A stretch of 64,000 bases of DNA from Serratia marcescens subsp. marcescens ATCC 13880 (lineage in GTDB: Bacteria > Pseudomonadota > Gammaproteobacteria > Enterobacterales > Enterobacteriaceae). Each line of letters begins with the position of its first letter. Positions within the stretch are counted from its first letter, which is position 1. Below, one piece after another: positions 54,494 through 63,381 of the stretch. The position numbers and the translations under genes were made by a program. The DNA is taken from NCBI RefSeq assembly GCF_017299535.1, contig NZ_CP071238.1:2542001-2606000 (forward strand), read 5' to 3'. The notes under the pieces were generated by a model that was not told the origin of the DNA, made no database searches, and saw only the letters and a list, made by a program, of their open reading frames with translations.

Positions 54494-56788
54494 ATGGCGA
54501 AAAGACGAGCAGTACCCGGTGTCCATCCCTACGATGGGCCCGCCGGCGGTTGGGGCGCGCTGAAAGCGACGGCCATCGCCGTGCGCACGCAGATGGATAC
54601 CTTAGAAGCGCCGGTGACGCTGATGCGCACCAACCAGCCCGACGGGTTTGACTGCCCGGGATGCGCATGGCCGGATAAAGAGCATCGCTCCACCTTTCAG
54701 TTTTGCGAAAACGGCGCCAAAGCGGTGACCTGGGAAGCGACCAGCAAGCGCGTGACGCCCGAATTCCTGGCGCAAAATACCGTGACCTCACTGCTGCAAA
54801 AAACCGATTATCAGTTGGAAGACTATGGCCGCCTGACCACGCCCCTGTTTTATGACGCCGGGACGGACACCCTGCGCCCGCTGGCGTGGGACGAGGCGTT
54901 CCAACGCATCGCCGCCGTCTTGCAGACGCTGCCGCCGGAACAGGTGGAATTTTATACCTCCGGCCGGGCGTCCAATGAGGCGGCCTACCTGTTCCAGCTG
55001 TTTGCGCGTGAATTTGGCAGCAATAACTTTCCCGACTGCTCCAACATGTGCCATGAGCCGACCAGCGTTGGCCTGCCGCAATCGATCGGCATCGGTAAAG
55101 GCACCGTCTCGCTGGACGACTTTGACAGCGCGGAGCTGGTTATCTCCATCGGGCACAATCCGGGCACCAACCACCCGCGCATGATGGGCACGCTGCATGA
55201 GCTGGCGCGCAAAAAAGTGCCGATCATTGTCTTTAACCCGCTGCGCGAGCGGGCGCTCGAACGTTTCACCGATCCGCAAAACGTCATCGAAATGGCGACC
55301 TACAGTTCGACCCCGATCGCTTCAACCTACTATCAGGTCAAAGCCGGCGGTGACGCCGCGGCGCTCAAAGGCATCGCCAAAGCGTTGCTGCAGTTGGATG
55401 ATGAGCATGGCAATGCGCTGGATCACGCCTTTATTGCCGAGCACACTGAAGGGTTTACGGCTTTCGCCGCCGACCTGAAGGCCACCGGTTGGGATGCGAT
55501 TGAGGCGGAGAGCGGCCTGGCGCGCCGGGATCTGGAACAGGTCGCCGTCGCTTACGCGAAATCCAACGCCACCATCGTGACCTACGGCATGGGCATTACG
55601 CAGCACAATAAAGGGACGGCCAACGTGCGCCTGATCGCTGACCTGCTGCTGCTGCGCGGCAACATCGGCAAACCGGGCGCCGGCATTTGCCCGCTGCGCG
55701 GCCACTCTAACGTGCAGGGCAATCGCACCGTCGGCATCACCGAAAAACCCTCGGCCGAATTTTTGGCGAAGTTGGAAACGGTGTTTGGCTTCACTCCGCC
55801 CAAGGCCCACGGTCACGATGCCGTGAAATGCATGCAGGCGATGATCGACGGCGCCTCGAAGGCGTTGATCTGCCTGGGCGGAAACTTCGCCGTGGCGCTG
55901 CCGGACCCCGATCAGAGCTTCCCGGCGATGAAAGCGCTGGAGTTAAGCGTGCATATCGGCACCAAACTCAACCGCAGCCATCTGTTGGTGGCGAAAGAAA
56001 CCCTCATTCTGCCCTGCCTGGGCCGCACCGAACTGGACATGCAGGCCGGCGGGCGACAATCGGTGACGGTGGAGGATTCGATGTCGATGGTGCATGCCTC
56101 GTCCGGCAAATTAAAACCGGCGTCGGAGCTGTTGCGTTCGGAACCCGCCATTGTGGCCGGCATGGCCAAAGCGGTGATGCCCGCCAGCAAGGTGCCCTGG
56201 GATGAACTGATCGAAGATTACGACGTGATCCGCGATCTGATCGAAAAAACCATTCCGGGCTTCGACGATTACAACGCGCGCATTCGCCAACCCGGCGGTT
56301 TCCGCATGCCGCTGCCGCCGACCGAGCGCCAGTGGCCGACGGCGACGGGCAAAGCGATGTTTTCGGTGTTCAGCGGGTTACATGAAGACCAGATTGCGGC
56401 GGAACAAAATACGCTGCGGCTGATCACCCTGCGCAGCCACGATCAGTACAACACCACCATTTATGCCCTGGATGACCGCTATCGCGGGGTTTTCGGCCGG
56501 CGCGACGTGCTGTTTATGAATGACAGCGATCTGCAACGTTTGGGGCTGGAGCATGGCGACGTGGTCGATCTGGAAACGGCGCTGCCCGGCAGCACCCAGC
56601 GCCTGGAAGGCATCACGGTGATCGCCTACAACATCTCAGCCGGATCGGTCGGCGCCTACTACCCGGAAGCCAACGTGCTGGTGCCGCTGCATTACATCGA
56701 TGAGGAGAGCGGCACGCCTTCGTACAAATCGGTGCCAATCCGCGTGAAGTTGAGATCCAAAGAGGTGCGCGCGGTCGATATCGCCTGA
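54494..56788 (+). CDS. Molybdopterin oxidoreductase, FdhF/YdeP family
   Basis: 764 residues with GGAGG nine bases before the ATG. It belongs to the YdeP branch of FdhF-like molybdoenzymes: an N-terminal FDCPGCAWPD (C54, C57), the cofactor region around C186 in CSNMCHEPTS, where formate dehydrogenases have Sec or Cys, and LRGNIGKPGAGICPLRGHSNVQGNRT. The C-terminal cofactor-binding domain starts near RLITLRSHDQYNTTIYALDDRYRGVF. Only a CxxC, not a full four-Cys cluster motif, is visible at the N-terminus, as is usual for YdeP. In E. coli, YdeP is linked to acid resistance; the reaction is unknown. No fdhD gene, often found beside such genes, lies in the window. It stands alone between ggt and a terminator. 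Confidence 0.92.
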   Translation: MAKRRAVPGVHPYDGPAGGWGALKATAIAVRTQMDTLEAPVTLMRTNQPDGFDCPGCAWPDKEHRSTFQFCENGAKAVTWEATSKRVTPEFLAQNTVTSLLQKTDYQLEDYGRLTTPLFYDAGTDTLRPLAWDEAFQRIAAVLQTLPPEQVEFYTSGRASNEAAYLFQLFAREFGSNNFPDCSNMCHEPTSVGLPQSIGIGKGTVSLDDFDSAELVISIGHNPGTNHPRMMGTLHELARKKVPIIVFNPLRERALERFTDPQNVIEMATYSSTPIASTYYQVKAGGDAAALKGIAKALLQLDDEHGNALDHAFIAEHTEGFTAFAADLKATGWDAIEAESGLARRDLEQVAVAYAKSNATIVTYGMGITQHNKGTANVRLIADLLLLRGNIGKPGAGICPLRGHSNVQGNRTVGITEKPSAEFLAKLETVFGFTPPKAHGHDAVKCMQAMIDGASKALICLGGNFAVALPDPDQSFPAMKALELSVHIGTKLNRSHLLVAKETLILPCLGRTELDMQAGGRQSVTVEDSMSMVHASSGKLKPASELLRSEPAIVAGMAKAVMPASKVPWDELIEDYDVIRDLIEKTIPGFDDYNARIRQPGGFRMPLPPTERQWPTATGKAMFSVFSGLHEDQIAAEQNTLRLITLRSHDQYNTTIYALDDRYRGVFGRRDVLFMNDSDLQRLGLEHGDVVDLETALPGSTQRLEGITVIAYNISAGSVGAYYPEANVLVPLHYIDEESGTPSYKSVPIRVKLRSKEVRAVDIA

Positions 56789-56801
56789 CGGAAGCGGTTT
56801 G

Positions 56802-56827
56802 AGCCTTTCTCCGCATGGAGAAAGGCT
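56802..56827. terminator. Bidirectional terminator hairpin
   Basis: AGCCTTTCTCC (56802-56812) and GGAGAAAGGCT (56817-56827) pair perfectly around GCAT, between the convergent ydeP-like and deoR-type genes. Short T-rich flanks occur on both strands. Confidence 0.7.
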
Positions 56828-56836
56828 TCTCCCCCT

Positions 56837-57607
56837 TTAGACCTGCGCCACCAACACATTAACGTTGGCGGGGAAAACCAAGCCTTCTAATGCGTTACCG
56901 CTGTCGGAGGTCACCAGATAATCGACCTCGGACCATTTGGCCACCAGCGTCATCGCATGCCCGCGCAGCTTATTTTCGTCGGCCAGCACGATACACTTGC
57001 GGCTCTGGGCAATCATTTTGCGCGCGATGGCCGCTTCATTGACGTTCTGATCCATCACGCCGGTCTGCAAATTGACCGCGCCGGCGCCGATGATGGCGTA
57101 GTCGGCGAAAAACGCCTCGATATTATTCAATGCGATCGCGCCCAGGCACGCCATTTTGGAGTCGATGAACTGCCCGCCGATCAGCACCACGTCAATGGAG
57201 TCATTTTCCAGACAGACGTTGGCGATAAGCGGCGAGTTGGTGATGACCGTCAGTTGATCGATCGTTGCCAACTGCCGGGCAAACTCCAGCGTGGTGGAGC
57301 CGAAATCCACGAACACCGTATCGCCCGGTTGGAGCAGCGTCGCCGCTTTCTCCGCGATGGCGCGTTTCTCGGCCTCGGCGATTTTGGCCCGTTCGTTGAA
57401 TTCATGCTCGAATTTAAACTGGCTGCTCACCGCGCCGCCGTGGATCTTCTTGATCAGCCGATAGTCTTCCAGCTTGTTCAGATCGCGCCGAATGGTTTCC
57501 TGCGAAACCTGGAATTTATCCGCCAGCTCATTCACGTAAACCCGGCCGTTGGCCTGGATCAGCGCCAGAATTTCATTGCGCCTCTCCACGGAATTAGAGA
57601 TATCCAT
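56837..57607 (-). CDS. DeoR/GlpR-family transcriptional regulator
   Basis: 256 residues. The DeoR-type HTH is complete: RRNEILALIQANGRVYVNELADKFQVSQETIRRDLNKLEDYRLIKKIHGGAV. The C-terminal domain is the phosphosugar-sensing ISOCOT fold with FVDFGSTTLEFARQL and CIVLADENKL. DeoR-type proteins are usually repressors relieved by a phosphorylated intermediate, and GlpR itself senses glycerol-3-phosphate. It is the third gene of the minus-strand operon, 113 bases after the HcnB-like gene. With a GlpA-like dehydrogenase upstream and a GlpK-like kinase divergent, it is the likely local repressor, answering to the kinase product. Confidence 0.93.
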   Translation of the reverse strand: MDISNSVERRNEILALIQANGRVYVNELADKFQVSQETIRRDLNKLEDYRLIKKIHGGAVSSQFKFEHEFNERAKIAEAEKRAIAEKAATLLQPGDTVFVDFGSTTLEFARQLATIDQLTVITNSPLIANVCLENDSIDVVLIGGQFIDSKMACLGAIALNNIEAFFADYAIIGAGAVNLQTGVMDQNVNEAAIARKMIAQSRKCIVLADENKLRGHAMTLVAKWSEVDYLVTSDSGNALEGLVFPANVNVLVAQV

Positions 57608-57720
57608 TCACATTACACTCGCTGCCTTAAGTAAGGGTGACTGCTTGCGCCGAGACTCGCGGCGTCAACTGACGGAATACTACGGGTTTCAGGGCGTTAG
57701 ACGCAAGCCGTTGCCATCGT

Positions 57721-58944
57721 TCACCCGGCGGTTTCGATGCTGATGTGCAGCGCGTCACGCTCGCCGTCGGGCGGCAAGGCGATGTTGCGCAGCAGGATCC
57801 GCCGTTCCGGCAGGCAGCGATGCGTTTTGCGGTACAGCACTTTCTCCCCCAGCCGCACCACCACCGAACCGGACACCGCCTGTTCCACGCGCATATTGAT
57901 CGTGACCGTGGTGGTTTTGCCGATCAGCGCCACGTTGGCAGGCGAGGTCAGGCGGATCCGTTCGTCATGTCGCACCGGGAGGATTTGCCGCGCCGGTGGC
58001 AGCGTGCGCTGCAGCGAACGGGCAACGGCCTCGCCAACGCGCAGCCCTTCCTGATAGCACTGGTCGCCCATGTCCGCCGGATGCAGCATGTTACCGACGG
58101 CGAAATAGGCGGCGTCGGAACAGCGGCCGAACTGATCGGTCAACGGGCAGCCGCTCTCCGGCCGTTGCGCCAGGTGGCTCTGGCGGATCAGCGTATATTC
58201 CCCGGTGAAGCGGCCGGTGAAGATCAGGCTGTCGCAGGCGATGCGCTGTTTCTCCCCTTGACGGTTTTCCACCTCGATGGACTCAACCCGATCGCGGCCG
58301 GCAATATCGGTCACCCGCGAATAATAATGAATCGGCACCCCCATCAGACGCGCATAGAGCGCGCTCAGCCGCCAGGCGACGGGCCTGCCGCCGCTTTCAA
58401 TCATGGCGACGGCGCGCACGCCGGCGTTGCGCAACGTCCATAGCGCGGAGAAACTGACTAGCTCGGTGCCGACCACCACCGGCGCCTTACTTGGCTGCAG
58501 CCCGCGCAGATAGACGAACTGCTGCAGCGCACCGGCGGTGAGTACGCCCTGCGGCCGTAGGCCGCTCACCAGGCGAGGATGGCGCGGCGTCTCACGCACG
58601 CCGGTCGCCAGGATCACCCGCTGCGCTTTCAAGGTGCTGACGCCGCGGCGATCCGTGATGGTCAGCTCGCCGCCCGGCTTGATGGCAAGCACCGTCACGC
58701 CGGTGCGGATTTCCACCTGCCCGGCGCGCGCCAGTATCTTATCGACATAGGTGGAGCCAAGCATCGGCCGGTAAAACGTTTGCAGCCCGAAGGTGGGGTG
58801 CCGACAGTGCCTGGGCACGCCGCCCGCTTGCTGCTCCCGCTCCAGGATCACCACATCCTCGATGCCCGCCTGCCGCAACGCGGTCGCCACCGCGATCCCG
58901 GCCGGCCCGGCGCCGACAATCGCCACCTGATACTCAGTTTTCAT
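57721..58944 (-). CDS. FAD/NAD(P)-binding oxidoreductase, HcnB/opine-oxidase-like subunit
   Basis: 407 residues from the ATG at 58944 (GGGAG six bases upstream); the start lies inside the last codons of the upstream gene, an 11-base overlap. The FAD-binding loop is VAIVGAGPAGIAVATALRQAG, followed by GGVPRHCRHPTFG, a second dinucleotide region VVVGTELVSFSALWTLRNAG and the FAD-closing YFAVGNMLHPADMGDQCYQEG. The pattern is that of the smaller FAD subunits paired with GlpA-like or DAO-like dehydrogenases in hydrogen-cyanide synthase, opine oxidase and hydroxyproline dehydrogenase. A C-terminal domain of about 90 residues is beta-rich. I infer that it forms a heteromeric flavoprotein with the GlpA-like protein and passes electrons on. 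It does not resemble GlpB closely. Confidence 0.88.
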   Translation of the reverse strand: MKTEYQVAIVGAGPAGIAVATALRQAGIEDVVILEREQQAGGVPRHCRHPTFGLQTFYRPMLGSTYVDKILARAGQVEIRTGVTVLAIKPGGELTITDRRGVSTLKAQRVILATGVRETPRHPRLVSGLRPQGVLTAGALQQFVYLRGLQPSKAPVVVGTELVSFSALWTLRNAGVRAVAMIESGGRPVAWRLSALYARLMGVPIHYYSRVTDIAGRDRVESIEVENRQGEKQRIACDSLIFTGRFTGEYTLIRQSHLAQRPESGCPLTDQFGRCSDAAYFAVGNMLHPADMGDQCYQEGLRVGEAVARSLQRTLPPARQILPVRHDERIRLTSPANVALIGKTTTVTINMRVEQAVSGSVVVRLGEKVLYRKTHRCLPERRILLRNIALPPDGERDALHISIETAG

Positions 58945-60337
58945 CAATGCTCCCTACGGCCAGCGTCTGGCCAAAACGATCGCCTACCATTTCCGCCACC
59001 CGGCTGCTGCAATAAAACCCGTTGCAGCGCCCCATCATCACGCGCGTGCGGCGCCGCAGCCCGCCGATGCACTCCGGCGGCACGGCGGAATCGAACGCCG
59101 CCTCAATCTCCCGCTGTGTCACCAGCTCACAATGGCAAACGATGCCGCCGTTATCCGGGCGCGCGTAATCGCGCAGCGCGTAGTCGGCGAGCATCGGCAT
59201 CTGCGGCCAATGCACGGTTTGCGGCGGCGTCGGCGTGAAGCACGGCGTAAAATGGTCGAGGTAAAGCTGCTCCACGTATTGCGCGATGCCGAGCGCCGCC
59301 GTTAGGCCGGTGGAGCGAATGCCCGCCACGCAGATCCACTGCCGATCGGGATAGTGCTGAATGCGGTAGTGTTTCTGCTCGGTCGCCGGACGCAAGCCGG
59401 CATAGCTGGCGGTCACGCTGTAATTCGCCAGCGAGGGCAGCAGCCGGGTGCCCTGTTCGATCAGTTCGCGCATTTTGGTTTCGTCTACCGTTGCCGTTTC
59501 TCGATCCTGCTGTTCTTCGGCGGTCGGCCCCAGCAGCAGATTGCCGAAGATGGTTTTCGACAGCAGCACCCCTTTGGTGATGGCCGTCGGCACCGGCAAG
59601 ATAATGGCGTTGACCTGCCCGGCGGCGGCCTTGTCGAACACCAGAAACTGCCCTTTGCGCGGGCGAATTTCAAACTCGGGCTGATGGCAGAAACTTTCTA
59701 CCCGGTCGCCCTGATTGCCGGCGCAGTTGATGACGATTTTGCCGTGAAACTCGCCCCGGTTGCTGGTTAGCCGCCAACCGGCCGGCAAGCGTTCGGCGCC
59801 GGTCACCTCGGTATTGAAGCGATAGTTGCCGCCGTGTTTGACGCCCTGCGTCAGGTACGCCAGCGGTGTGCTCCAGGGATCGATCACGCTCTCTCCCGGC
59901 ACCTCTACCGCCGCCAACGCGCCGGGCGCCAGCTGTGGCTCACGGCGATACAGCTCGGCGGCGTCGATCTGTGCCACGTCCAGCACGCCGTTGTCGTGCG
60001 CCTGTTGCACGATCGCGGGCAGCGCCGCCAACTGCTGCTCATCCCAGGCCACGACCAGCGCGCCAGTGTGCAACAGCGGCAGATTCATTCGTTCGCGGAT
60101 GGCGATAAATTCCCGGTACCCGGCCTGCATGCAATGCAGTTCCAGGCTGCCGCTGGGCGCATCGAAACCGGTATGCAGCAGCGCGCTGTTGGCTTTGCTG
60201 GCGCCAGACAGGATATCGCCTCCCTTTTCCAACAGCAGCGTTCGGGCGCCCATCAGGCAGAATTGGCGGAATACCGCACACCCGACCACACCGCCGCCAA
60301 TCACGACAATGTCCCAATCCGTTTGTTCTTCCATCAT
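58934..60337 (-). CDS. FAD-dependent dehydrogenase, GlpA-like with C-terminal BFD [2Fe-2S] domain
   Basis: 467 residues from paired ATGs at 60337/60334 with GGGA at good spacing; a longer frame to 60451 adds a spurious hydrophobic leader. The DAO-type fold starts DIVVIGGGVVGCAVFRQFCLMG, with SGASKANSALLHTGFD (FAD pyrophosphate region) and a substrate-side SYAGLRPATEQKHYRI. The C-terminal 70 residues are a BFD-like domain with four Cys: C-H-C near residue 400 and RCNGFYC near 437-442. This is the architecture of the anaerobic glycerol-3-phosphate dehydrogenase subunit GlpA. The next gene overlaps by 11 bases. No glpC is present, so electrons must leave by another route, perhaps through the HcnB-like subunit. 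Confidence 0.9.
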   Translation of the reverse strand: MMEEQTDWDIVVIGGGVVGCAVFRQFCLMGARTLLLEKGGDILSGASKANSALLHTGFDAPSGSLELHCMQAGYREFIAIRERMNLPLLHTGALVVAWDEQQLAALPAIVQQAHDNGVLDVAQIDAAELYRREPQLAPGALAAVEVPGESVIDPWSTPLAYLTQGVKHGGNYRFNTEVTGAERLPAGWRLTSNRGEFHGKIVINCAGNQGDRVESFCHQPEFEIRPRKGQFLVFDKAAAGQVNAIILPVPTAITKGVLLSKTIFGNLLLGPTAEEQQDRETATVDETKMRELIEQGTRLLPSLANYSVTASYAGLRPATEQKHYRIQHYPDRQWICVAGIRSTGLTAALGIAQYVEQLYLDHFTPCFTPTPPQTVHWPQMPMLADYALRDYARPDNGGIVCHCELVTQREIEAAFDSAVPPECIGGLRRRTRVMMGRCNGFYCSSRVAEMVGDRFGQTLAVGSIDEN

Positions 60338-60595
60338 GCTGATGTCCCGTTTTGATGTGATAACCACAATAAAACCACACAATAACCGCATTTGAAATGG
60401 CAAAAACAACACAACTCCCAAAAAAAAGCCGCAGAATGCGGTGATAAGCAAAAAGTATGAGGTCGATCACGCGGGGTTATTTTATCTTGTGATTTATGTT
60501 GCTTTAATGTGTGAAATTGAAGATAGATTATTAAAACAGTCACACAACCAACACCAGGCACAATAAAAAAACAAAACCTATAAGAGAGCGAAGCA
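60338..60595. promoter_or_regulatory. Divergent control region with repeated CACAATAA boxes
   Basis: 258 AT-rich bases separate the dehydrogenase operon from the kinase operon. The word CACAATAA occurs three times in the same orientation, at 60365-60372, 60378-60385 (13 bases apart) and 60559-60566; the outer two extend to CACAATAAAA. One group lies near each start codon. DeoR-type repressors bind such repeated short boxes. No good CRP site was found. Confidence 0.5.
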
Positions 60596-62056
60596 ATGAT
60601 GAATCAACGTTATGCCGCGATTGATCAGGGAACCACCGGCACCCGGGTCGTGGTGTTCGGCGAAGACGGCAGGCACCATTCGCCGGCCAGCATGCCGCAC
60701 AAGCAGATCACCCCCAATCCGGGCTGGGTGGAACACGACGCCCTGGAGATTCTGGCGAATATCCGCCGCTGTCTCAGCCAGTGCGATATGGTGGACACCA
60801 TCGGTTTAGGGCATCAGGGCGAAAGCCTGCTGGCCTGGGACGCCGACAGCGGCCTGCCGCTGTACAACGCCATCGTTTGGCAAGATCAGCGCACCGAGCC
60901 GGAGATCCAGCGCCTGAAACGCGAAGGCGTCGAACCGCTGGTGATGGCGAAAACCGGCCTGCCGCTCGATACCTACTTCTCCGCCAGCAAGATGGGCTGG
61001 CTGATGAACAACGCGCCGGGGGCTAGGCAGTTGGCGCAACGCGGCCGCCTGCGGCTCGGCACCATGGACGCTTTCTTCCTGTTCCACCTGTGCGGCCGGC
61101 ATCTCACCGACTATAACTCGGCCTCGCGCACCTCGTTGTTCAACATTCATACCCTGCAGTGGGATGAGGAGCTGTGCCGTTTGTTCGGCGTGCCGATCGA
61201 CAGCCTGCCCGAGGTCAGAGACAACATCGGCCACTTCGGCGACGTCGCGCTCAACGGCAAACCGGTGCCGCTGACGGCCTGCATCGTCGACCAGTTTGCC
61301 GGTACATACGGCCACGGCTGCCATCAACCGGGGCAGATGAAGATCACCTTCGGTACCGGCGCCTTTTTACAGGCGATCACCGGGCCGCGTCCGATCGATG
61401 CCGGCGAGTCCGGCCTGTTGCCCACGCTGTGCTGGAAGCTGCCCGGCAGCGAGCCGGTGTATGGCCTGGACGGCGGCGTTTATAACGCGGCCTCCGCCAT
61501 TAACTGGGCGAGAAAGATAGGCCTGTTCAACGACTTCGATGAATTCGGCGATTTCCCGACCCAGCCGGCCATCGCGCGCGGCCTGGCCTTTGTACCCGCG
61601 CTCTCCGGGCTGGCCTGCCCGTACTGGGATCGCTCCGCCGCCGGGATATGGGCCGGCCTGTCGCTGGAGACCGAGCGCAAGGATCTGCTGCAGTCGATCC
61701 TCGAAGGCATCGCCATGCGTTCCGCCGAGGTGATCAACGCCATGGATAAGTTGAAACCGATCGGCGACAGCATTTCGGTGGACGGCGGTCTGTCCGCCAA
61801 CCGCTATTTCACGCAGTTCCTCGCCAACCTGATCCAAAAGCGCATCGTTACACCCGCCAATAAAGAGCTCACCGCTCAGGGCGTGGCGCTATTGGCGCGT
61901 AAAGGGCTGGGCGTGGAACAGCCGCTCAAGGTGCTCAACCGCTATGAAGTGACGGAGCCCGCCGAGGTCGATATGGCGGTCTGGTTTGCCCGCTATCAGG
62001 AAATCATCGCGCGCTCGCGCGGCTTACGTTCATCGCAGGAGGAACACCATGGCTGA
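60596..62056 (+). CDS. FGGY-family kinase, glycerol-kinase-like with altered substrate site
   Basis: 486 residues. It aligns by eye with E. coli GlpK: DQGTTGTRVVVF (ATP loop), PGWVEHDALEI, IVWQDQRT, LPLDTYFSASKMGWL, DYNSASRTSLFNIHTLQWD, FGTGAFLQ and VDGGLSANRYF. Of the glycerol-binding residues, Glu84 (here E76), Trp103, Tyr135, Asp245 and Phe270 have equivalents, but Arg83 is Gly75 (HQGES where GlpK has NQRET). A Gly there removes a hydrogen bond to a substrate hydroxyl, so the substrate is probably not plain glycerol. It should phosphorylate a small polyol or amino alcohol with ATP in the cytosol. Its last 8 bases overlap the EutH-like gene. Confidence 0.9.
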   Translation: MMNQRYAAIDQGTTGTRVVVFGEDGRHHSPASMPHKQITPNPGWVEHDALEILANIRRCLSQCDMVDTIGLGHQGESLLAWDADSGLPLYNAIVWQDQRTEPEIQRLKREGVEPLVMAKTGLPLDTYFSASKMGWLMNNAPGARQLAQRGRLRLGTMDAFFLFHLCGRHLTDYNSASRTSLFNIHTLQWDEELCRLFGVPIDSLPEVRDNIGHFGDVALNGKPVPLTACIVDQFAGTYGHGCHQPGQMKITFGTGAFLQAITGPRPIDAGESGLLPTLCWKLPGSEPVYGLDGGVYNAASAINWARKIGLFNDFDEFGDFPTQPAIARGLAFVPALSGLACPYWDRSAAGIWAGLSLETERKDLLQSILEGIAMRSAEVINAMDKLKPIGDSISVDGGLSANRYFTQFLANLIQKRIVTPANKELTAQGVALLARKGLGVEQPLKVLNRYEVTEPAEVDMAVWFARYQEIIARSRGLRSSQEEHHG

Positions 62057-63281
62057 GTTCGGTAATTTCATCATCTATATCATCATGGCCGGCACTCTGA
62101 TCGGTGCGTTGGCGTCAATCGTCAAACCGGAAGGCGAGCTGGGACGTGAGTTCGTCAACGGCATTCACGCCATCGGTCCGGTGTTTCTCGCCCAGGCGGG
62201 CATCATGGCCGCAATCCCAATCATCTCTTACCTGATCATGTACAGCATCGGCCCCTTCTTCTCGGCGCTCGGCTCCGATGCCTCGATAGCGGCGCTGGCG
62301 GTGATCGCCGTGGACATGGGCGGCTATCAGTTGGCCGACGCCATCGCCGCCAACCGCGACATGTGGATCGTCGCCATGTTGGTGGGCTACACCTCCGGCG
62401 CCAGCATCGTGTACCTGATCCCGGTCGGGCTTATCATGCTGAACCGCGACGACCATAAGTATCTTGCGCTGGGCGCGATGGCGGGCCTGATCAGCATTCC
62501 GTTCGCCGTGTTGATCGCCCTGGTGACCATCACCTTCAATAACCTGCCAGTCAGGGAGATTATCTCCACCACGTCACCTGCCGCGCACTATCTGCAGTTG
62601 GACTTTCTGCAGGCGCTGCGGCTGCTGTCCCCGCTGTTTGCCCTGTGCTTCCTGTTGGCGTTGGGGCTGAAGCTGCGACCGGCGGCGATGGTGAAAGGGT
62701 TCCTGATCTTCGGCAAGGCGGCGGACGCCTTTATCAAACTGGTGTTGGCACTGTGCATCATCGAGCATTTCACCGGCGTGTTTAAAAAGGTCTTCGGCGG
62801 CTGGGTATTCGATCCGTTATTCGCCGACAAAGACGAATTATTCCGCGCTATCGAGATCGCCGGTTACATCGGCATTATGCTGGCGGGCACATTCCCCATT
62901 TGTTATTTGTTCCAGCGCTATTGCCGTAAGCCGATGCATTTCATCGGCAGAAAACTCGGCCTGTCGGATACCGGCGCGCTGGGCTTTATTATGGTGTTGG
63001 CCAATATCATCGCGGTTTATCACCTGTTCAAGGGCATGCGTGCGCGCGATAAGGTGCTGTGCGTCGCCTTCGGCATCTGCGCGCAGGCCACGCTGGGTGA
63101 TCACCTGGCATTTACCGCCAACTTCCAACCTTCGCTGGTGCTGCCGATCATGATGGGTAAATTCCTCGGCGGCATGATTGCTGTCCTGATCGCCATCAAG
63201 ATCTCGGTGCCGGAAGCCGAATTGCTGGAAAAAGAACAGACGCAAAGGCAGTCGACGGCCATCGCCGCCGCTGCTCGCTGA
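62049..63281 (+). CDS. EutH-family permease
   Basis: 410 residues from an ATG with AGGAGGAAC upstream; the longer frame from 61986 only mirrors the kinase 3' end. About ten membrane segments are visible. The EutH family is recognised from DMGGYQLADAIA, the SGASIVYLIPVGL helix, DDHKYLALGAMAGLISIPFAVLIA, and GFIMVLANIIAVYH. EutH transports or facilitates entry of ethanolamine at low pH in eut operons. Here no other eut gene exists; instead the gene is translationally coupled to a glycerol-kinase-like gene, in the place where glpF would stand. I infer import of an amino alcohol or polyol for that kinase. Confidence 0.9.
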   Translation: MAEFGNFIIYIIMAGTLIGALASIVKPEGELGREFVNGIHAIGPVFLAQAGIMAAIPIISYLIMYSIGPFFSALGSDASIAALAVIAVDMGGYQLADAIAANRDMWIVAMLVGYTSGASIVYLIPVGLIMLNRDDHKYLALGAMAGLISIPFAVLIALVTITFNNLPVREIISTTSPAAHYLQLDFLQALRLLSPLFALCFLLALGLKLRPAAMVKGFLIFGKAADAFIKLVLALCIIEHFTGVFKKVFGGWVFDPLFADKDELFRAIEIAGYIGIMLAGTFPICYLFQRYCRKPMHFIGRKLGLSDTGALGFIMVLANIIAVYHLFKGMRARDKVLCVAFGICAQATLGDHLAFTANFQPSLVLPIMMGKFLGGMIAVLIAIKISVPEAELLEKEQTQRQSTAIAAAAR

Positions 63282-63310
63282 ATTTATCCCTAAGCCATAA
63301 AAAATAAACG

Positions 63311-63345
63311 GGGCGCCGCCTCACGGGGAAGCTGCGCCCTTTTTT
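63311..63345 (+). terminator. Rho-independent terminator after the EutH-like gene
   Basis: GGGCGCCGC (63311-63319) pairs with GCTGCGCCC (63331-63339) with one mismatch, followed by six T. It separates the EutH-like gene from the DUF1937 gene, so the latter is either read through or has its own promoter. Confidence 0.85.
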
Positions 63346-63381
63346 CGCCCCGACCATCAATGATTGAGAGAACAAACGGTA

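Noticed and set aside
60490..60512. Tus/Ter-like replication fork trap (ATGTTGCTTTAATG)
   Set aside because: Only the first half agrees with the Ter consensus; the conserved TAACTAA part does not.
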